A stretch of 64,000 bases of DNA from Pyxicephalus adspersus (taxonomy: Eukaryota > Chordata > Amphibia > Anura > Pyxicephalidae): the NCBI RefSeq assembly GCF_032062135.1, contig NC_092859.1:86035810-86099809 (forward strand). Reading direction: 5' to 3'. Below the pieces are notes generated by a model that did no database searches, was not told where the DNA came from, and worked only from the letters and a program-made list of their open reading frames with translations. Made by a program: the position numbers and the translations under genes. This document shows, in pieces, positions 9,320-22,572 of the stretch (its first letter is position 1; the number at the start of each line of letters is the position of its first letter).

Positions 9320-12300
9320 TAAATCCTGCTGAGCTGCTCTGTAGAGAGATTTATTTGTTGTGTGCAATGTTTCAGACAGTGATTGTAACTTTCACCAAAC
9401 ATTGAATGTGGGTAATATGATCATTGTGATTTAAAACAAGTGCACCAGGAACATTCACCTGTTATTTCTTATTATTCTGCATATCTATATAATGCAGACT
9501 ATAGTTCAAAACTCAAAGTTCCTCAAAGGAACTCATAATCTAATCTCATTAGCATAGTAGTATTTAATTATTATAATTTAAGATCAAGATGGGGAGAAGC
9601 TGATTATTCTAACTATGTTTTGGAATATAACCCACACAAACAAGAGGAAAACACATACTCTATGCAGGTAGCATCCTGGCTAAGATTTAGACTTGGGACC
9701 CTACTGCTAAAAAAGTCTTCATGCCACAATTATTGTTAGATGAGTGTCAGAATCTCTGCTTTCTAAATATACCCTATAGTCCAGTATATTTTCCCAAGGT
9801 GTATGGTTTGCTCAAAAAATGTTTTTTGTTTTTTTTTAAATACAACAATAAAAAGAACACCTAATTTTTATCCACATTCCGTATACTACCCTGTTCATTT
9901 TTTCTTCAGACAGTTTGACCATTACAATTCATTCCATCACTTTTGGCTCTAAACCTTAGTATCTTAGAGCAATTATAGGATTGCCTGGTGTGCACTGCAG
10001 AAAAGAGTTATTTTGATGCCAAGCCGAAGTTCTGCTGTTGACTCTATTCCAACTCTTAATAAGCTAATACAGTACTTCAGTAAAAAAAATGTTCTGTATT
10101 GCTTCAGACACAGTTGCTGTACTTTTGGATGAATACCAAATAATTTGTGCTATCTCATATAAAAAAGAGAGTGGAAATATGCCAGATTCTCTATGCATTA
10201 TACTTTAGGACAACAATATTGAATGTTACAATAAAGAAAAAGACAAAATGCAGTAAGCCAGTAACAAAAATTACAGTGGGATCTTAAACAGACTCTTTCA
10301 CCAACCTAAAAATTGCTGGTTAAAGCACAATAAAATTATTTGAAATGCTTACTTCCAGTGTTTTCCTTTCAATAAACATCTTATTGTACTATTCTCTATG
10401 TTGGCCCAGAAGCTTCACTCCTCCACGTACCTCCCGGTGTAGCTTTTTATGAAGATGCAATGGGGATTAGTGAAGAGGAGAATGCTATTGAGTCTCAACT
10501 GAGCAACGACTTTGAGGCCTCTGACATCACATCACTAGTACTGGAAACTCAAAACCATAAGAGCTTCCAAACTTTTGAGCCATAACATCCTAATGCCTAA
10601 CAGACTCAAGTTTAGCCAAAGATATTACCTTAAGTAACAATGTCTAATATTTTGGACTGTCAAAGGAATGGTTTCTTAGCACCCAAAATGCAGACATGCT
10701 CCCAGGCAGAGAGTGAAGAGCAAGGACGTCTAGTATGATCGGGGAAATAAAAAAGGCAAAGCATGTGGTCCAAAGATCAGACATGCCAGATATACAGGGC
10801 ATAAAAGTTATACTTTGTTGGCAAAATTGAGAGATTGAGGACACATGAGACCATAAAAGGTGTGTTCTTGCCAGTTTGTTCTGCATTTAGGACAGTATAA
10901 CAACCATTCTAGTGGGCCAAGAGCATATGCTCTAAGCAGGATTCTAAATTCAGTCTCCCTTCAATCTGTCTTCAGACCTCCACCAGGACTACCTTACAGA
11001 GTATCCACCAGCCAAAGGAAGCTCCTTAGAATGCAAATTTCAAGATCTAGCCCACTTCTGGAGGAAATCCAAAGAGGAAGATTTCTGGGATGAAATATTC
11101 TCCTGCAAACAAATGTAAAACCAAGATATTGAGTCCCTTGAATATAAAATAATATCAGGATCCACTTTGGATGTATGAAAGTGCTAAATTTGTTTATAAT
11201 GGAAAAAATAAGTAGAATGAGAGGGTATTTATTACAAAGTGGAAGAAATGGGATTTAACCTACCAGAATCATCCAGTACATCTCTTTGATACCCATGATG
11301 CAGGGAGGCATTTTACAGACTATCTGACTAGGCAAACAGAAAATTTAATGGGTTCTAATTTCACAGCAGGGTTCTGCCCCTAGTGCACAGTCTAGATTCT
11401 AAAAGTGAATTCTTTTTTGTGGTGCCATTACTATAGCCCTATAGTACTCTTTACCCAAAGTAGAGCTGAAACTTGGATTTGTGATTAGACATGTTTTTAT
11501 CCAAGATTCACCAATGTTTTACATGAGATGTACTGTACACTTACTGAATTCACAAATATGAAAATTGAGTAAAACAAACTATTAGTAAAAGCAGATTCAT
11601 ACATTTACATACATTACTGAACCCAAAGTGAAAAATCTGTAAATTTGGGTAAAATTTTGGTGAATCCTGGTGAAAATATTAATAAATAAATAAATAAATT
11701 CCCTGGTGGAGAATCAATTCTTGCCATTTAACACATGGATCTGACAATTCTCACATTCACTGCTTCATAAATAACCTCACTGAAGTGTGACATGCTGTAT
11801 TTTATTTCTTGTTTATATAGTTCATTTATATCATTTTTCAAATAGGGGACCAGGATGGTAATTTTAAATTGAAATTAAATAAGGCTTTATACACGAAACC
11901 AAACTCAATCTTGGAAACCAATATCTTTTTTGTAACACAATTTCTTGTAAATAAGGTTCACCTAATGTACATTTTGACCTTTTTTTTTTTAATAATACAT
12001 TTCTTCCAGACTTTCCACTGTTGGAATACTTGTATGAATACTGCAATAAACAGGGTATTGTCCACACTAGATATAATGTGCTAAACAGATCATTTAAGGT
12101 AAATATTGGGGGCCAGCTTAAATACATATCAATCGCCAGAGGTGATTGTTAAACATTAACCTGGGCGCTGGATAGTTTTTGATAAGAAAAAAAAAACTTC
12201 AGACACCATAAAAGACTGTAACCAGCCTAGCCTCTAGATACACTTCACTCTATTACATAAAATATGGATTTTAGATTGCAGTTTGCACCAAGAGCTAAAT

Positions 12301-14300
12301 GACAAAATGCTCTGCTTTGGACTGGGGTCCAGTCCAGATAACAAATTTAATTGTAGTATAAATAAAATGCATACAATTTTGTTTATTTTAGATTGAATTT
12401 TAATAATGAATTAAGCCACCACATGTTTCCATTTTGTTTGGTGTACTTTTAATATAGGATTTAGTGGAATGGTATATAGAGAAATAATTAATGGGTTAGT
12501 GCAAAATTGTCTTTTTTTCGTTATGACAACTTTATAAACAATAAAAATGATAGTGCTGCTGATTTTCTGTGAATTTTTTATGTCCTCCGAATACTCTTTA
12601 TTTGTTTCTGTCTCTTTCTTTGCCTTTGTTTTTTCTCTTTGTGATTTCTTGGGAGGTACACTTGGGATATATATCCATTCAGTCTGCTCTCAATGGATAA
12701 CAGTACTCTGTAATCCTTGTCATTCTGCATGCTTACTGATTTACTTTTAATATCCTCAAGCTGAATGTACAAAGGCTCTTGACTTTATTATGTTCCTCGC
12801 TGTTTATATTTCTTGATGTTCTTGAAAATGTTTAATAAGAACTTATTGAAACCACAAACAGAGCAGAAGGGATGATACATGCATTTTCTAGTGTGTTTTT
12901 TTTTTCATATTGCTGCACAGCAGAATGTTTGATTTTAATGGGAGTATTTCCAAATATCTAAAAATGGGGTTGAACTTTGAAAGCAATGTGCATGAAAAAT
13001 ATACAGATATAGCGAGATACATTGAGAACAAAATCAAATGCTTCTGTTTTTTTTAATATACTATTACTGTTATCTGTTTAGAAACTGATCTTTGACTTTT
13101 TTTTAAATATCATTTGAAGGTAGGTGGTTTGCATGTATACCATGAAAGAGCTATTTATAGCACATATGTGTAGGTGTAGCCAGCAATTTTAATGGTAGCT
13201 GATCTTTAATTAGGTATTTCACATCCATTCTTTTGTCTTGAGTTTAAGGTAAATAGTGATAGCGCATTTCACTAATTTTACACAATTATGTACCACCCTA
13301 CCATGGTCATGCATTTGTGCAATATATATAATACTGATATAAAGCAGCCTAGGCCACTGAAGTACAAGCATGTGTGAATGTGCACATCATCACGCCTGCA
13401 GTTGTGAGTACCAGCAGGCTTTTTAAAAGGTTATTCAGCCACTGGCTTATGGTGGATGATCACAGTGCTCTGCTCCGTCTCCTATGCCTGTTCCTTTGAC
13501 CCTGTGTGTCCTGTCCCCCTCTTATCCTGACTACTTGTCCGCCTATTCCTTGTTACTTCATCTGGTTTGACTGATCTCTGCTGCTGACCTCTTCCTGACC
13601 ATAACCCTGTAGTTCACCTGTTTATTTCAGGATGCTATGGAAGTAGTTTTCCAAAATGATAGTGAGGTGTGAACCCATATCTGTAAAACATTCTACTCAC
13701 TATCCATTCACATGACATCCTACAATGGCACATTTGTCAACCATCTCACCATACTGCTTATTGCCAGAGCAAGCCCCAGGATTGGCTTCTTAAAATTAGA
13801 TAAATTAATATAATTCGCATTTTGCTTTTTAAAGCTTGGACCAGTGTAGAGAAAGTTGTGGCAACTCTTGTTTCATTGTCACAATGATATCTTTGAAGAA
13901 TGTCTTATCCAGGGTGCAGGGTTGTATAAGTATCTGCTTAGGATGTGTCATCTCCACCCACTTAAGTTTATGGTTTACTACCGATAGATAAATTTCCCCC
14001 TTCCTATGTGTCCTTTCATTAATAGCAGTGGTCCACAATTTATGGCCCTCAGCAAGTTTGGAACTACTGGTTGCTAGTCCACCCCTCAATGGAGGTGATG
14101 TATGCAGAGTATCAGCAATGGCCAGGTGCTGGAACACAGATAATTTTAGCACTTGCATAATAACTAGAAACATTGAGTGGAAAGATATATTTACTGATGA
14201 TGTATGTATAATCATGAATAAAATACCATTTATGAAGTACAAGGAGCAGCATAAGACCTGAAGTGTAGAAGGTAAGTGACCACAGAGCACCAATGAGATC
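9320..14300. other. Non-genic stretch with undefined repeats
   Basis: About 5 kb without a supported gene. The ORFs here (up to 87 codons) have no recognisable domain. A short AAAT run lies at about 11683-11700. The region 13450-13620 is rich in the repeated word TCCTGAC/CTGACC and resembles sequence often found in frog LTR-type repeats, but I could not define its ends. A fragment reading TTAACCTGGGCGCTGG near 12156 may be a relic of the TTAA-type family at 8665. Confidence 0.4.
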
Positions 14301-14700
14301 ACCATTTCCAGCTGATACAGGGGGCATTATTCTCTCAATAACAGCACACCATTGCTCTCACTGACACAGGGGCCCCATTCCTTCCAATGAACACCATTCC
14401 TCCCTGACACAGGGGTGATATTCCCATAGCAGTGTAGGGCATATACTCCCACTGAAACAAGGAAACCATTCTGACCACTCAAACCAGGGCATTTACTACT
14501 CCCAGTGATGCAGGGACATGTTTTAGCATCAACTACACTGGGGCATTTATTACTTCCACTGACAACAGAGTATTTAATATTATTACCACTGCCACTGGGG
14601 AATTTATTATTCCCACTGACCAATGATGTTGGAGCAAGTTTTGCTCTCATTAACCACTAGAATAATGGAATTTATTGCTCTCAGTGAGGCAGTGGCAGAA
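14300..14700. repeat. Degenerate minisatellite, unit about 27 bp
   Basis: Repeated variants of CACTGACACAGGGGCATTTA recur with spacing close to 25-30 bp. The best examples are at 14485, 14511, 14538, 14565 and 14595. On the minus strand the unit is a multiple of three and gives a 107-codon ORF (14650-14327) with a nine-residue periodicity (VSGNNKFPS, VSGSNKCPS, TGSSKCPGL). The ORF is best explained by the tandem repeat, since unit length and absence of stops are enough to produce it. Confidence 0.75.
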
Positions 14701-14719
14701 ATGCCTGACAAAGGTTTGG

Positions 14720-17700
14720 TGGACTGTTAGGTAGGTTAGGAGGTTGCTGGGGGTCATTTCAGAAGGCCTACAGTTTTCTAGTCAAGAGACCCAAATCTGA
14801 TTATTTTTTAAAGACCCATTTTATCTAAAACCACCCTTCACCAAGCTTTGATTCTTTTCCTGCTCAGTTGCCATCTGCACAGGCCTAGGGGCCACAACCT
14901 GGTACACCAAAAGGAAAGTTCGTCATTCCTTGCAGGGTACTCTGGTGAAAAGCAGGTGATATGTATTTGGACTCTTTTTAGTACTCACACCTTTTCCACA
15001 GTGCAGGGTACCCTGTTGTGTTTGTCCAATACAATAGTAATGCCACTACAATATCTTGATTTATATAGATTCACTATATTGTGGATAATGAATTTGCCAT
15101 AACTCTCTCTTTTGTCTCACTTGTATTTTCTTTGGAGAGAATAGAGCCGTAGCATAATATGGTGAACACCAGGTAGCATTATAAAAGACTGGGTGTACTA
15201 ACTTGAAATTTGTAATTGTTGGTAAGAGTTTGTCTGGCATTTTTTCGGTTAAATGTTGAATATACAGTTTTTACATACCAAGTTCATGAAAAATCTTTTT
15301 TTCCACTAACCACATGACCCCAAGAATGGTTTAGCCGGACGATGTTCTTGAACTGTACTGAACAAGGTATTTTCCCACCATTAATCACATTCAAAGAAGG
15401 TTCTTTTGGATGTGCTTAGCCAATCTGTAGCAAAGAAAAATGTTTGCTACTGGATCTAACAGTATGGTTGGCCCACGTGTATGTATTGCGGTTACTGTGT
15501 GCTTGGTTTGCTGCACAGTTCCTGGAAGCAACATGTCACATGAAAACAATTATAGTGACATTTTCATCAGTGACATCAGCAGTATTATTCAAGTAAAGGA
15601 ATACAACTTGTTACTTGCTACATCTTTCTGCAGCCTGCTTCCCTGGTGTCCAGTTCTTTCTAAAAGTTCACTCCTAGACCACGTAAGACTATTAAATGGA
15701 TTACAGTGTTTGCATACTTTTATTATATCGATTCATCAGAAATAGTATTTTGTACATAGTACTGTGTCACATAATAGTTTTTACTCTTGTATGTTTTATT
15801 ATCAAGCATATGGAAGCTTTCAAAATTACCAAGGCATATTTTCTCAGAGCGCACCGTAGTTGCATTAAACCACAAATGCAGCATTAACCACCATCTACTA
15901 AAAGGCTGCTGTATAAAATAACTGTATTTAAACTTGACCTTTGTTGAATCCTAGTCCTGGGGAACATTTAGACTAATTCAATTTAGCTCATGATTTATAT
16001 CTTACATATACTCACTGTTCATGTTAATGTAGCTATTTACACTGAGATGCACAGAGGGCTCTATTAATGTGTGGAGATGCACGGATCTTTTAGTGTTTCC
16101 AGAGAGTACATAAAAAACATGCACTGGTTATTAACATAAACAGGTAAAAAAAAAGCCTTTTGCCCACATTGTGTTGAAACGCATTTCAGGCACATTGCTT
16201 TTAAGTATTACATTTTCCACTGCTATGTCATGCAATGCTTCTGTGTTAATGTGTCTTGTTAAAAATAATGCATTTTCTGCTGTCCTGGAAAATAAAGAAA
16301 AATAATGAAAACAATTCCATTTTTAACAATCCCTTAGAGGACCTGAACCTAAAAAGTGAAAATTTGCTTTGTTATGGAAAGGCTGAAGGCAATACTTTGA
16401 AGGACTTATGTTTATCCAGAATTTGGCTACTACACTACAATGCATGGCAATGCACTGCCACTGCATTGCTATCTGTTGTGACCCTGACCTTATTCATTAC
16501 ATTGAAAGGACAGCACACAAAAATAAGCAAAAATGTATTGTAGTTTTGCACTGCATTGTATATAGTCAGATGCTAGACATTGCTCTTTCTATGCAATATC
16601 TGATCTTGCATACTGACACTATATGGGGCGCAGTGTACTGCACTGAACTGTACATAATGTAAATGAAGCCTTCCCCAGAAACTATCTGTGCATCTTCTCC
16701 GCCAATTCTTACAGTTTAATAGCTGTGTAAATGCAGTGTAAAATCCTACGTACAGTGAATGCTATTTAATGAGATTTGGAGTGAAATTTGGTGATGTCAC
16801 TACTGTGAAGGTAAATGTTCTTTTTTCTGCAGAGAAGTCAGTACCTGATGACCTGCAGTCCAAACATCTCCTTGCTCCTGCTTCATCCACTGCTGACTAT
16901 TGGTGCAATGCTGGTGAAAATCCCGTGCCAATTGCCTGACTTTTTTTGGGCACAGTTTAGGTTCTCTTTATGTTACTCAAAGGTATGAAATTGTGTTGAT
17001 GGAAAGATGGGTTATAAAATACATATCTTGGCCTACTTATAGGTATATGAACATTTTTGTCCCAGTGTTTATCTGCTGCAAATATTCTGAATAGAAGTTA
17101 TGCCAAACATTGTCATCGAACATTCCTTGTACCAGCTGACTAAAGCAGCTGATAGAAAGGAATTCTGTTTTATTGCACAGAGGGTCAATATGAAGTATGT
17201 AATCAGGAGACCACAGTAGGGAACTATAATCAGAAATGTACTTTGTTTAAATCTGCACCTGACCTGCATATGAAACCCATGACTGTACTCTAGCTGTAAT
17301 CCATTAAGACCTGCTACTATCCGCATCCCAGACTCTGCCCCTATAAATCAACCCAAATCTGTTTTTGCTGATGTTATGGTAAACAGACTGCTTCATGTTA
17401 CAAAAGGTTTTAAATAAGAATGGATTCCCTCAATTTAAAGACAGAGGAGATACTGAACTACTAAAGTGAATGGATTGCCAAAAGAGAGAGACTACCTAAC
17501 CTGTCTCAGATGCTTTAACACACAGATGCACAGGAATGCTGCTGAATGCAGCAAAGCTCCATTATGTGTCCCCTGCACTCCCCTGTCCCCTATGATTAGT
17601 GATATCACATGACCAAGTGCAGTGTATGTATAGGAAAGCCCTACTGTGCGCTGAACTAGCCTCAGCAGCTTCTCTGCCCTGCAATGAAGAATCTGAAAGC

Positions 17701-18620
17701 ACCTCTCCACTAACTCCATTGTCATAATATGTGTCATTGCAGGTGGTGGCAGGTGTAATCTTTTACAGCATCTACACTAGAATGCAGTTTTTTTGCACTG
17801 TAGCCCAATTTATATACAAATATGAAGCTGCTAAACCAGAGACTGGAAGAGGCTTTATGTATACATAATACATTTTAAACACATGATGATAACTTCCCAT
17901 TGTTCAGATCTGTCTTTTATATTTAAACCCTGATGAAGGGCACCCTTAGAAAACCCAAAATGTGTTGGCTTTATATTATTTTTATTAGGCTATATTTGTT
18001 GGCACATAATTCCAAGAACTGTGGCCCAGTGTAATTGTGAACTGTATCTACAAGAAAAAACTTTAAATCAGAAGACACCACAGACTGGAACATCAAGCCA
18101 CATTATGAAAATCAGTGCTCCAAAGTTCTGTTTCTTCACACAGAGCAGAAGTGTGGCCCAAACCTAATAAACATTGACTGGTTTTTGTTTGCTATGAGTT
18201 ACATGGTATTGCTGCTAGCACTGTGTAATGTCAGCCACTCCCTGTTGGAAAATATACAAGTGTGTATAGAGAATTCAGATACAGTCAAGAGGAGACTATC
18301 CCATAAAAAGTAAACCCCAGAAGTTATTTCTCATACATTTCCAGCGCAAACTGTCTATGTGTGTGGTTTGTTTTTTTTTGCAGAAATGAAAAACTGCCTG
18401 GTGACACTGCCAGCAGCTTGGTTTTCTTCATATAGGGAGGCAACACCATGCAGGATACTCTTCCCTTTGCAGTGTTGCCACCTATTTGTATAAAGTTCAT
18501 ACAAATAAAAGAAGTTCTGGCTGCAGCTTAGCCCTGTCCACAGATCAGACCAGGTAGGTCAGGGGATGAGGATGAATGAAAAAAAATAAAAAATATATTT
18601 ATAATATTTAGAGCACTGTG
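14720..18620. other. Non-genic stretch with a decayed hammerhead-like repeat
   Basis: No supported gene. A relative of the 1.29 kb repeat is visible at about 17930-17990 (CTGATGAAGGGCACCC, then an AT-rich tail). Sequence near 16430-16640 has scattered short inverted words (TGCATTG/CAATGCA) that suggest a decayed MITE, without definable ends. ORFs up to 101 codons are unremarkable. Confidence 0.4.
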
Positions 18621-18635
18621 ATATATGGAGACAAT

Positions 18636-18712
18636 GGGTCAGATTTATTAAAGCTATCCAAGGCTGGAGAATATACACTTTCATCAGTGAACCTGGGTGA
18701 TCCAGCAAACCT
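18636..18712 (+). mobile_element. MITE fragment related to the element at 19637-19850
   Basis: The stretch reads GATTTATTAAAGCTATCC ... CACTTTCATCAGTGAACC ... GGGTGATCCAGCAAACC. It matches the left half of the complete copy 1 kb downstream. Only this half remains. Confidence 0.7.
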
Positions 18713-19199
18713 TCCTACTGACCATCACATTAATGTACTGTGATCTGTGGGTATAGTAATAATAGAAGGGGGTCACTAAAGACCTAAAAATATTTTCAAC
18801 GTTTCCCCCATGTTATAAAGATTGAGAAACATAAATATAGTATTCTCATTCACTTCTCCCTAAGTAACCACATAAAAGATTATGTAGGTGGGTGAGTAGC
18901 GGAGGCAGAGAACCTGGGCCTGCACTGACAGTTAATAGACACTCCCAGAAGGCGACAGGATCATGAATTCCAAGGAGGACAGTGAAATGAAAATGACTAT
19001 CGTGGAGAAATCTAACAAATCCACAGACATATTATAAACTGTCTCATGTTGGGATTTAAGTCCTTTAAAACCCCAAAGGTTTCTAAACAAACAGAGATAA
19101 AGACACGTGAATAATTTTTATTCATTATTTTTTGACAATTATTCTGATCTCTGGAAATGTTTGATGTCACTTCGTTATACCAAAATAGACTTTAAAAAG

Positions 19200-19345
19200 C
19201 CACCCTTTTCGTTCAATCACATTTCAAAGATTTCAGTAAAAGTATATTTTATTTAAACATTAAAAGGTGAGAAATATATTTTATTCTTCACAAAGTAAAT
19301 ACACAAATTTTGACACGTTTTGCAGACTTTGCTTCTTCAGGAGTT
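19200..19345 (-). repeat. Minus-strand relative of the hammerhead-like repeat
   Basis: On the minus strand the sequence has CTGAAGAAGC (from 19340), a weak GC hairpin, AAAACGTGTC (ending 19311) and then an AATAAAATATATTT tail. Its order of motifs is the same as in the repeat at 1280-1470. Confidence 0.5.
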
Positions 19346-19636
19346 AAGAGACTGGCATTAGGAATTGACTATAACATGAACAATGTATTCCATTATCAAC
19401 ACAATGCCCTCATAGCTTTTATCTTGATTAGCAATGGATATTCACACTTACATGACAAATCTCATCTGTTTAAATACATTTGAGGTGTTTGCTGTCATAT
19501 GTTCTGATTTTATTCACCCAATAGGGCGGGATGGGCAGCAATTATATCTGCGGATCCTCTATACATTAAACAGAAGTCAAAGCAAGGTAGATTTTTTACT
19601 GGATATTACAAATGCATCTTCTCAATCTCTCACTAT

Positions 19637-19850
19637 GGACCTGATTTATTAAAGCTATCCATGGCTGGAGAGGATACACTTTCATAAGTGAACCTGGGTG
19701 ATCGAGCAAACCTGGAATGAATCTGGTCCAGATTTGCTAAGAAATAGCAAATGAATTGTAATAAATCCAGTCCAGGTTTGCTGGATCACCCAGCTTTACT
19801 GATGAAAGTGTATCCTGTCCATCCTTGGAGAGCTTTAATAAATCGGGCCC
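19637..19850. mobile_element. Complete palindromic MITE, 214 bp
   Basis: The left end GGACCTGATTTATTAAAGCT and the right end (read in reverse complement as GGGCCCGATTTATTAAAGCT) match at nearly all positions. The internal halves (CACTTTCATAAGTGAACC against the reverse complement of TTTACTGATGAAAGTG) also pair. No ORF is encoded. Superfamily is not certain because no clean target duplication is visible. Confidence 0.75.
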
Positions 19851-20240
19851 TGTATGTTATAAATTTCTCTACATAAGTAGCAGCTCAGGCTATCCACACC
19901 AACTTTCTTTTGGTTATAAAAGCTAAAACTATATAATGACTTATGGACTTTCTATTGGGAACCGGACTGAGAGTTAAGTACATTGCATCTGGTGAGGGGA
20001 TAGGACTCCTGTTCGGTTATCTTTGCTCTGTATATGATGATTTTCCCCTTGTATTAGTGTGACCACTGTGCCAAGGATTGCATGTCAAGTGTTGTCACTA
20101 GTTTTGGTGTTGGAATTCCGGTTGTCCTTATATTCAAACCGAATATGGCTGTTCGAATTCGGATAGACCCGACCTGAAAAACACGGGATTTGACTTTGCA
20201 AATTCGTATGTAAAAAAATGTGTTAAAAAAATGAGGCTGT

Positions 20241-21777
20241 CTATGGAGGCCTGGCTTTGCCTAATATCCTGTACTATTATAGGGCAGCTCAATTGGCCCC
20301 TCTAGCTGCATTTCACACTAAGATGCATAAACCTTTATGGGTGGATTTGGAAGCCCACTTAATATCTCCAATCCCGTTTGAAACCCTACTCTGGATCCAC
20401 CCACAACTAAGAAAGAAGGTTTCTAGCCCTATTACGCAACACTCTATAAAAAAAATAGGATTATTTTAAATATTCTGGTGCTCTGATATCCCCGCATACC
20501 CCTCTGGCTACTATAGTGGGCAACCCTGGTTTTATACCAGGTTTTGAAACACCATCTATCTTTAGCGAGTGGCTGACACGAGATATCTGCAGGGCTAAAG
20601 ACTTCACTGTAGCCGGAGGGATCCGGTCCTTTTTAACCTTCAGATCTAAATATGATTTACCCGCCTCCTGTGTATTTTCCTATCTGCAGGTGCGTCATTA
20701 TGTTCAGTCTTTACTTAAACACACCTTCAACCCTCTGTCACACACCAACTTTGAGAGGAAGTGTTATAGTGACCCATTGGGTAAGGGAACTATCTCTCTA
20801 ATCTACAACTCCCTGTTAACAGTGGAAGTGTCCAGCAAACCAGGGTATGTAGCCAGGTGGGAAGAGGACATTGGTACACCCTTAGATGATACGCAATGGG
20901 CTCAGATTTGGGACACGGTAGCTCATGGTATAGTCCATACAGGGTATCATGATGCTAATGATAAATGGCTCATGTGATGGTATTTGGCCCCAACTAGACT
21001 TGCGAAATTTAACCAAAATGTGTCCAACCTGTGTTTCAGACAATGTGGAGTAGTGGGGATGCTTTACCATGTATGGTGGATTTGCCCAAGAATAAAATGT
21101 TTTTGGACTGGAGTCTATCAACTAGTGTACACACTACAGGGACACTCTATGCGCAAAGACCCATATGAGGCCTTACTACTCTTGAAAGCTTCTAACTGTA
21201 CCAAGCATCAAATTAAGCTCAAGAATTTTGTTTTCACCTCGGCCAAACAAACACTAGCAAAGGCCTGGTCCTCAAGTAAACCCCATGAACCAAGTAAAAC
21301 ATAAGATTAACTGGTATTTTCTCAATGAAATAATGGCAGCTAAATTGAATAATGCAATGGGTGTCTTCCAGGTGGTTTGGGCCCCCTGGATAGACAATTA
21401 TCTGCCTGCTGATTTTGATAGGAATCTACTCTAGCTTTGAGAGATTTTAAGCTGTGTTAGCCCCTATGGATATTCAAATATGGGTCCTCTCCTTCTCTGT
21501 CCATAACCTTTCCCGAACCCCCTCTTTACCCCTTATTTTTTTTTTCCCTCCATTAATTCTCCTTTGGGTTTTCTTTTTTTTTTATCTATGTTCATTATAT
21601 AATAATGTTTGTCTTTTTAGGGTGTGATAAACCAAAATGTTTGTGTTGATGGAAGGCCCATTTACTAGGAGTGCAAAGGACTATGATTCCTTTTCTTTTT
21701 GACTTGTTTGTGTTTTTGTTTCTCTTTGAAAAAATTGTAAAACTTTTATTCTCCAAAAAAAATTATTGAAAAAAAAA
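20241..21777 (+). mobile_element. 5'-truncated L1 retrotransposon with target duplication
   Basis: A + strand copy covering only the C-terminal part of ORF2 and the 3' UTR. The 3' UTR has a polypyrimidine-rich stretch and ends in an A tract (21768-21777). GAGGCTGT is repeated on both sides (20233-20240 and 21778-21785). The left copy is preceded by TTAAAAAAAT, a typical L1 nick site, so the true duplication probably includes the A run. It belongs to a different L1 lineage from the 3.4-7.4 kb copy, judging by the divergent C-terminal sequence. Confidence 0.88.
20243..21304 (+). pseudogene. L1 ORF2 C-terminal half, frameshifted and with a stop
   Basis: The reading starts LALPNILYYYRAAQLAPL, the block that follows the reverse-transcriptase domain in L1 ORF2. 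It continues in a new frame from about 20516 through a connector region and ends with APTRLAKFNQ, then CFRQCGVVGMLYHVWWICP (C-x3-C ... H ... C knuckle). At least one frameshift (20450-20520) and an in-frame TGA near 20975 break it. The ORF stops at 21304. No reverse-transcriptase catalytic part is present. Confidence 0.85.
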
Positions 21778-22203
21778 GAGGCTGTAATGTCAAAGTAATG
21801 AATTAAATGTGTGTGATTTGTGTAACTAACTTTTATTTTTTTTACAGGTTATCCCACAATGTCAGGATGATTCCCACGGCTGCACAAGGGAATCCTCCTG
21901 TAAGTGTGGGATTCCCGGGCACTAGAGGTGAAATCAGGACAAGTCTCCCCATTCATCACCTCTAGTGTTCTGTGATTGGCTGATGAAAGGTAAACCCTGA
22001 TGACAGCTCAAGCATCAGGATTTTCCTGTCAGCTCTGCTCCCAATTGCAGTTCTACACAGTCCCAAAAAATAACCCTAATTTTCCCCCTATTGACTTTAT
22101 TGGTGTTCAAATACGACGCTCAATCACGCGAACAATATTGCCCTATTCAATTGAATAGCCGTTGAATCGAATAGTGAGATTTTCGACCAACACTAGTTGT
22201 CAC

Positions 22204-22500
22204 CAGTGCTGCATTAGCGGGTAAATCTGAGAAAAAGAAGGAATTTGCCTATGTTTGGAGAGATCTCCTCCTTGGCTTCATTTACATAACATGAAGTGAA
22301 AGGAAATCCCCCCAATAGCACACAGAAAGCAACCCCTGACAGCAGGTTTAGCCTTCACCTATCGGCTCCTAGATAAAAGGAAAGTTGTAGGTTTAGATAT
22401 TCCTGTCTGCTATTGTTCCTTTAAGATGCTAAATGCACCTAGCAGTCATTTTATATATGAAAGAAGAACACACTAGGACACCATGAGAGAGAGCTGCACC
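22204..22500. other. Upstream flank of the CpG-island promoter
   Basis: No gene or clear repeat. It links the decayed repeat at 20.1-22.2 kb to the GC-rich promoter region. Confidence 0.4.
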
Positions 22501-22572
22501 GGGCCCCACCCCTAGAAGTGAAAGGGTTAAACTTCCCGGCACTCCTGAGCGCGCCTCACAGTCCCCTCATTG

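Larger units (their letters stand above)
20097..22203. mobile_element. Older DNA-type repeat split by an L1 insertion
   Basis: The outer sequences (20097-20240 and 21786-22203) behave as one disrupted repeat. Its left edge reads CACTAGTTTTGGTGTTGG and its right edge CGACCAACACTAGTTG, which are approximate inverted repeats. The interior has Ts and CpG-containing words (TTCGAATTCGG on the left, TTGAATCGAATAG on the right). The L1 copy at 20241-21777 separates the two halves. No transposase ORF remains. The family is not identified. Confidence 0.45.

Noticed and set aside
13450..13620. Possible LTR-retrotransposon segment rich in TCCTGAC words
   Set aside because: No paired LTR, primer-binding site or target duplication could be found, so I only mention the composition.
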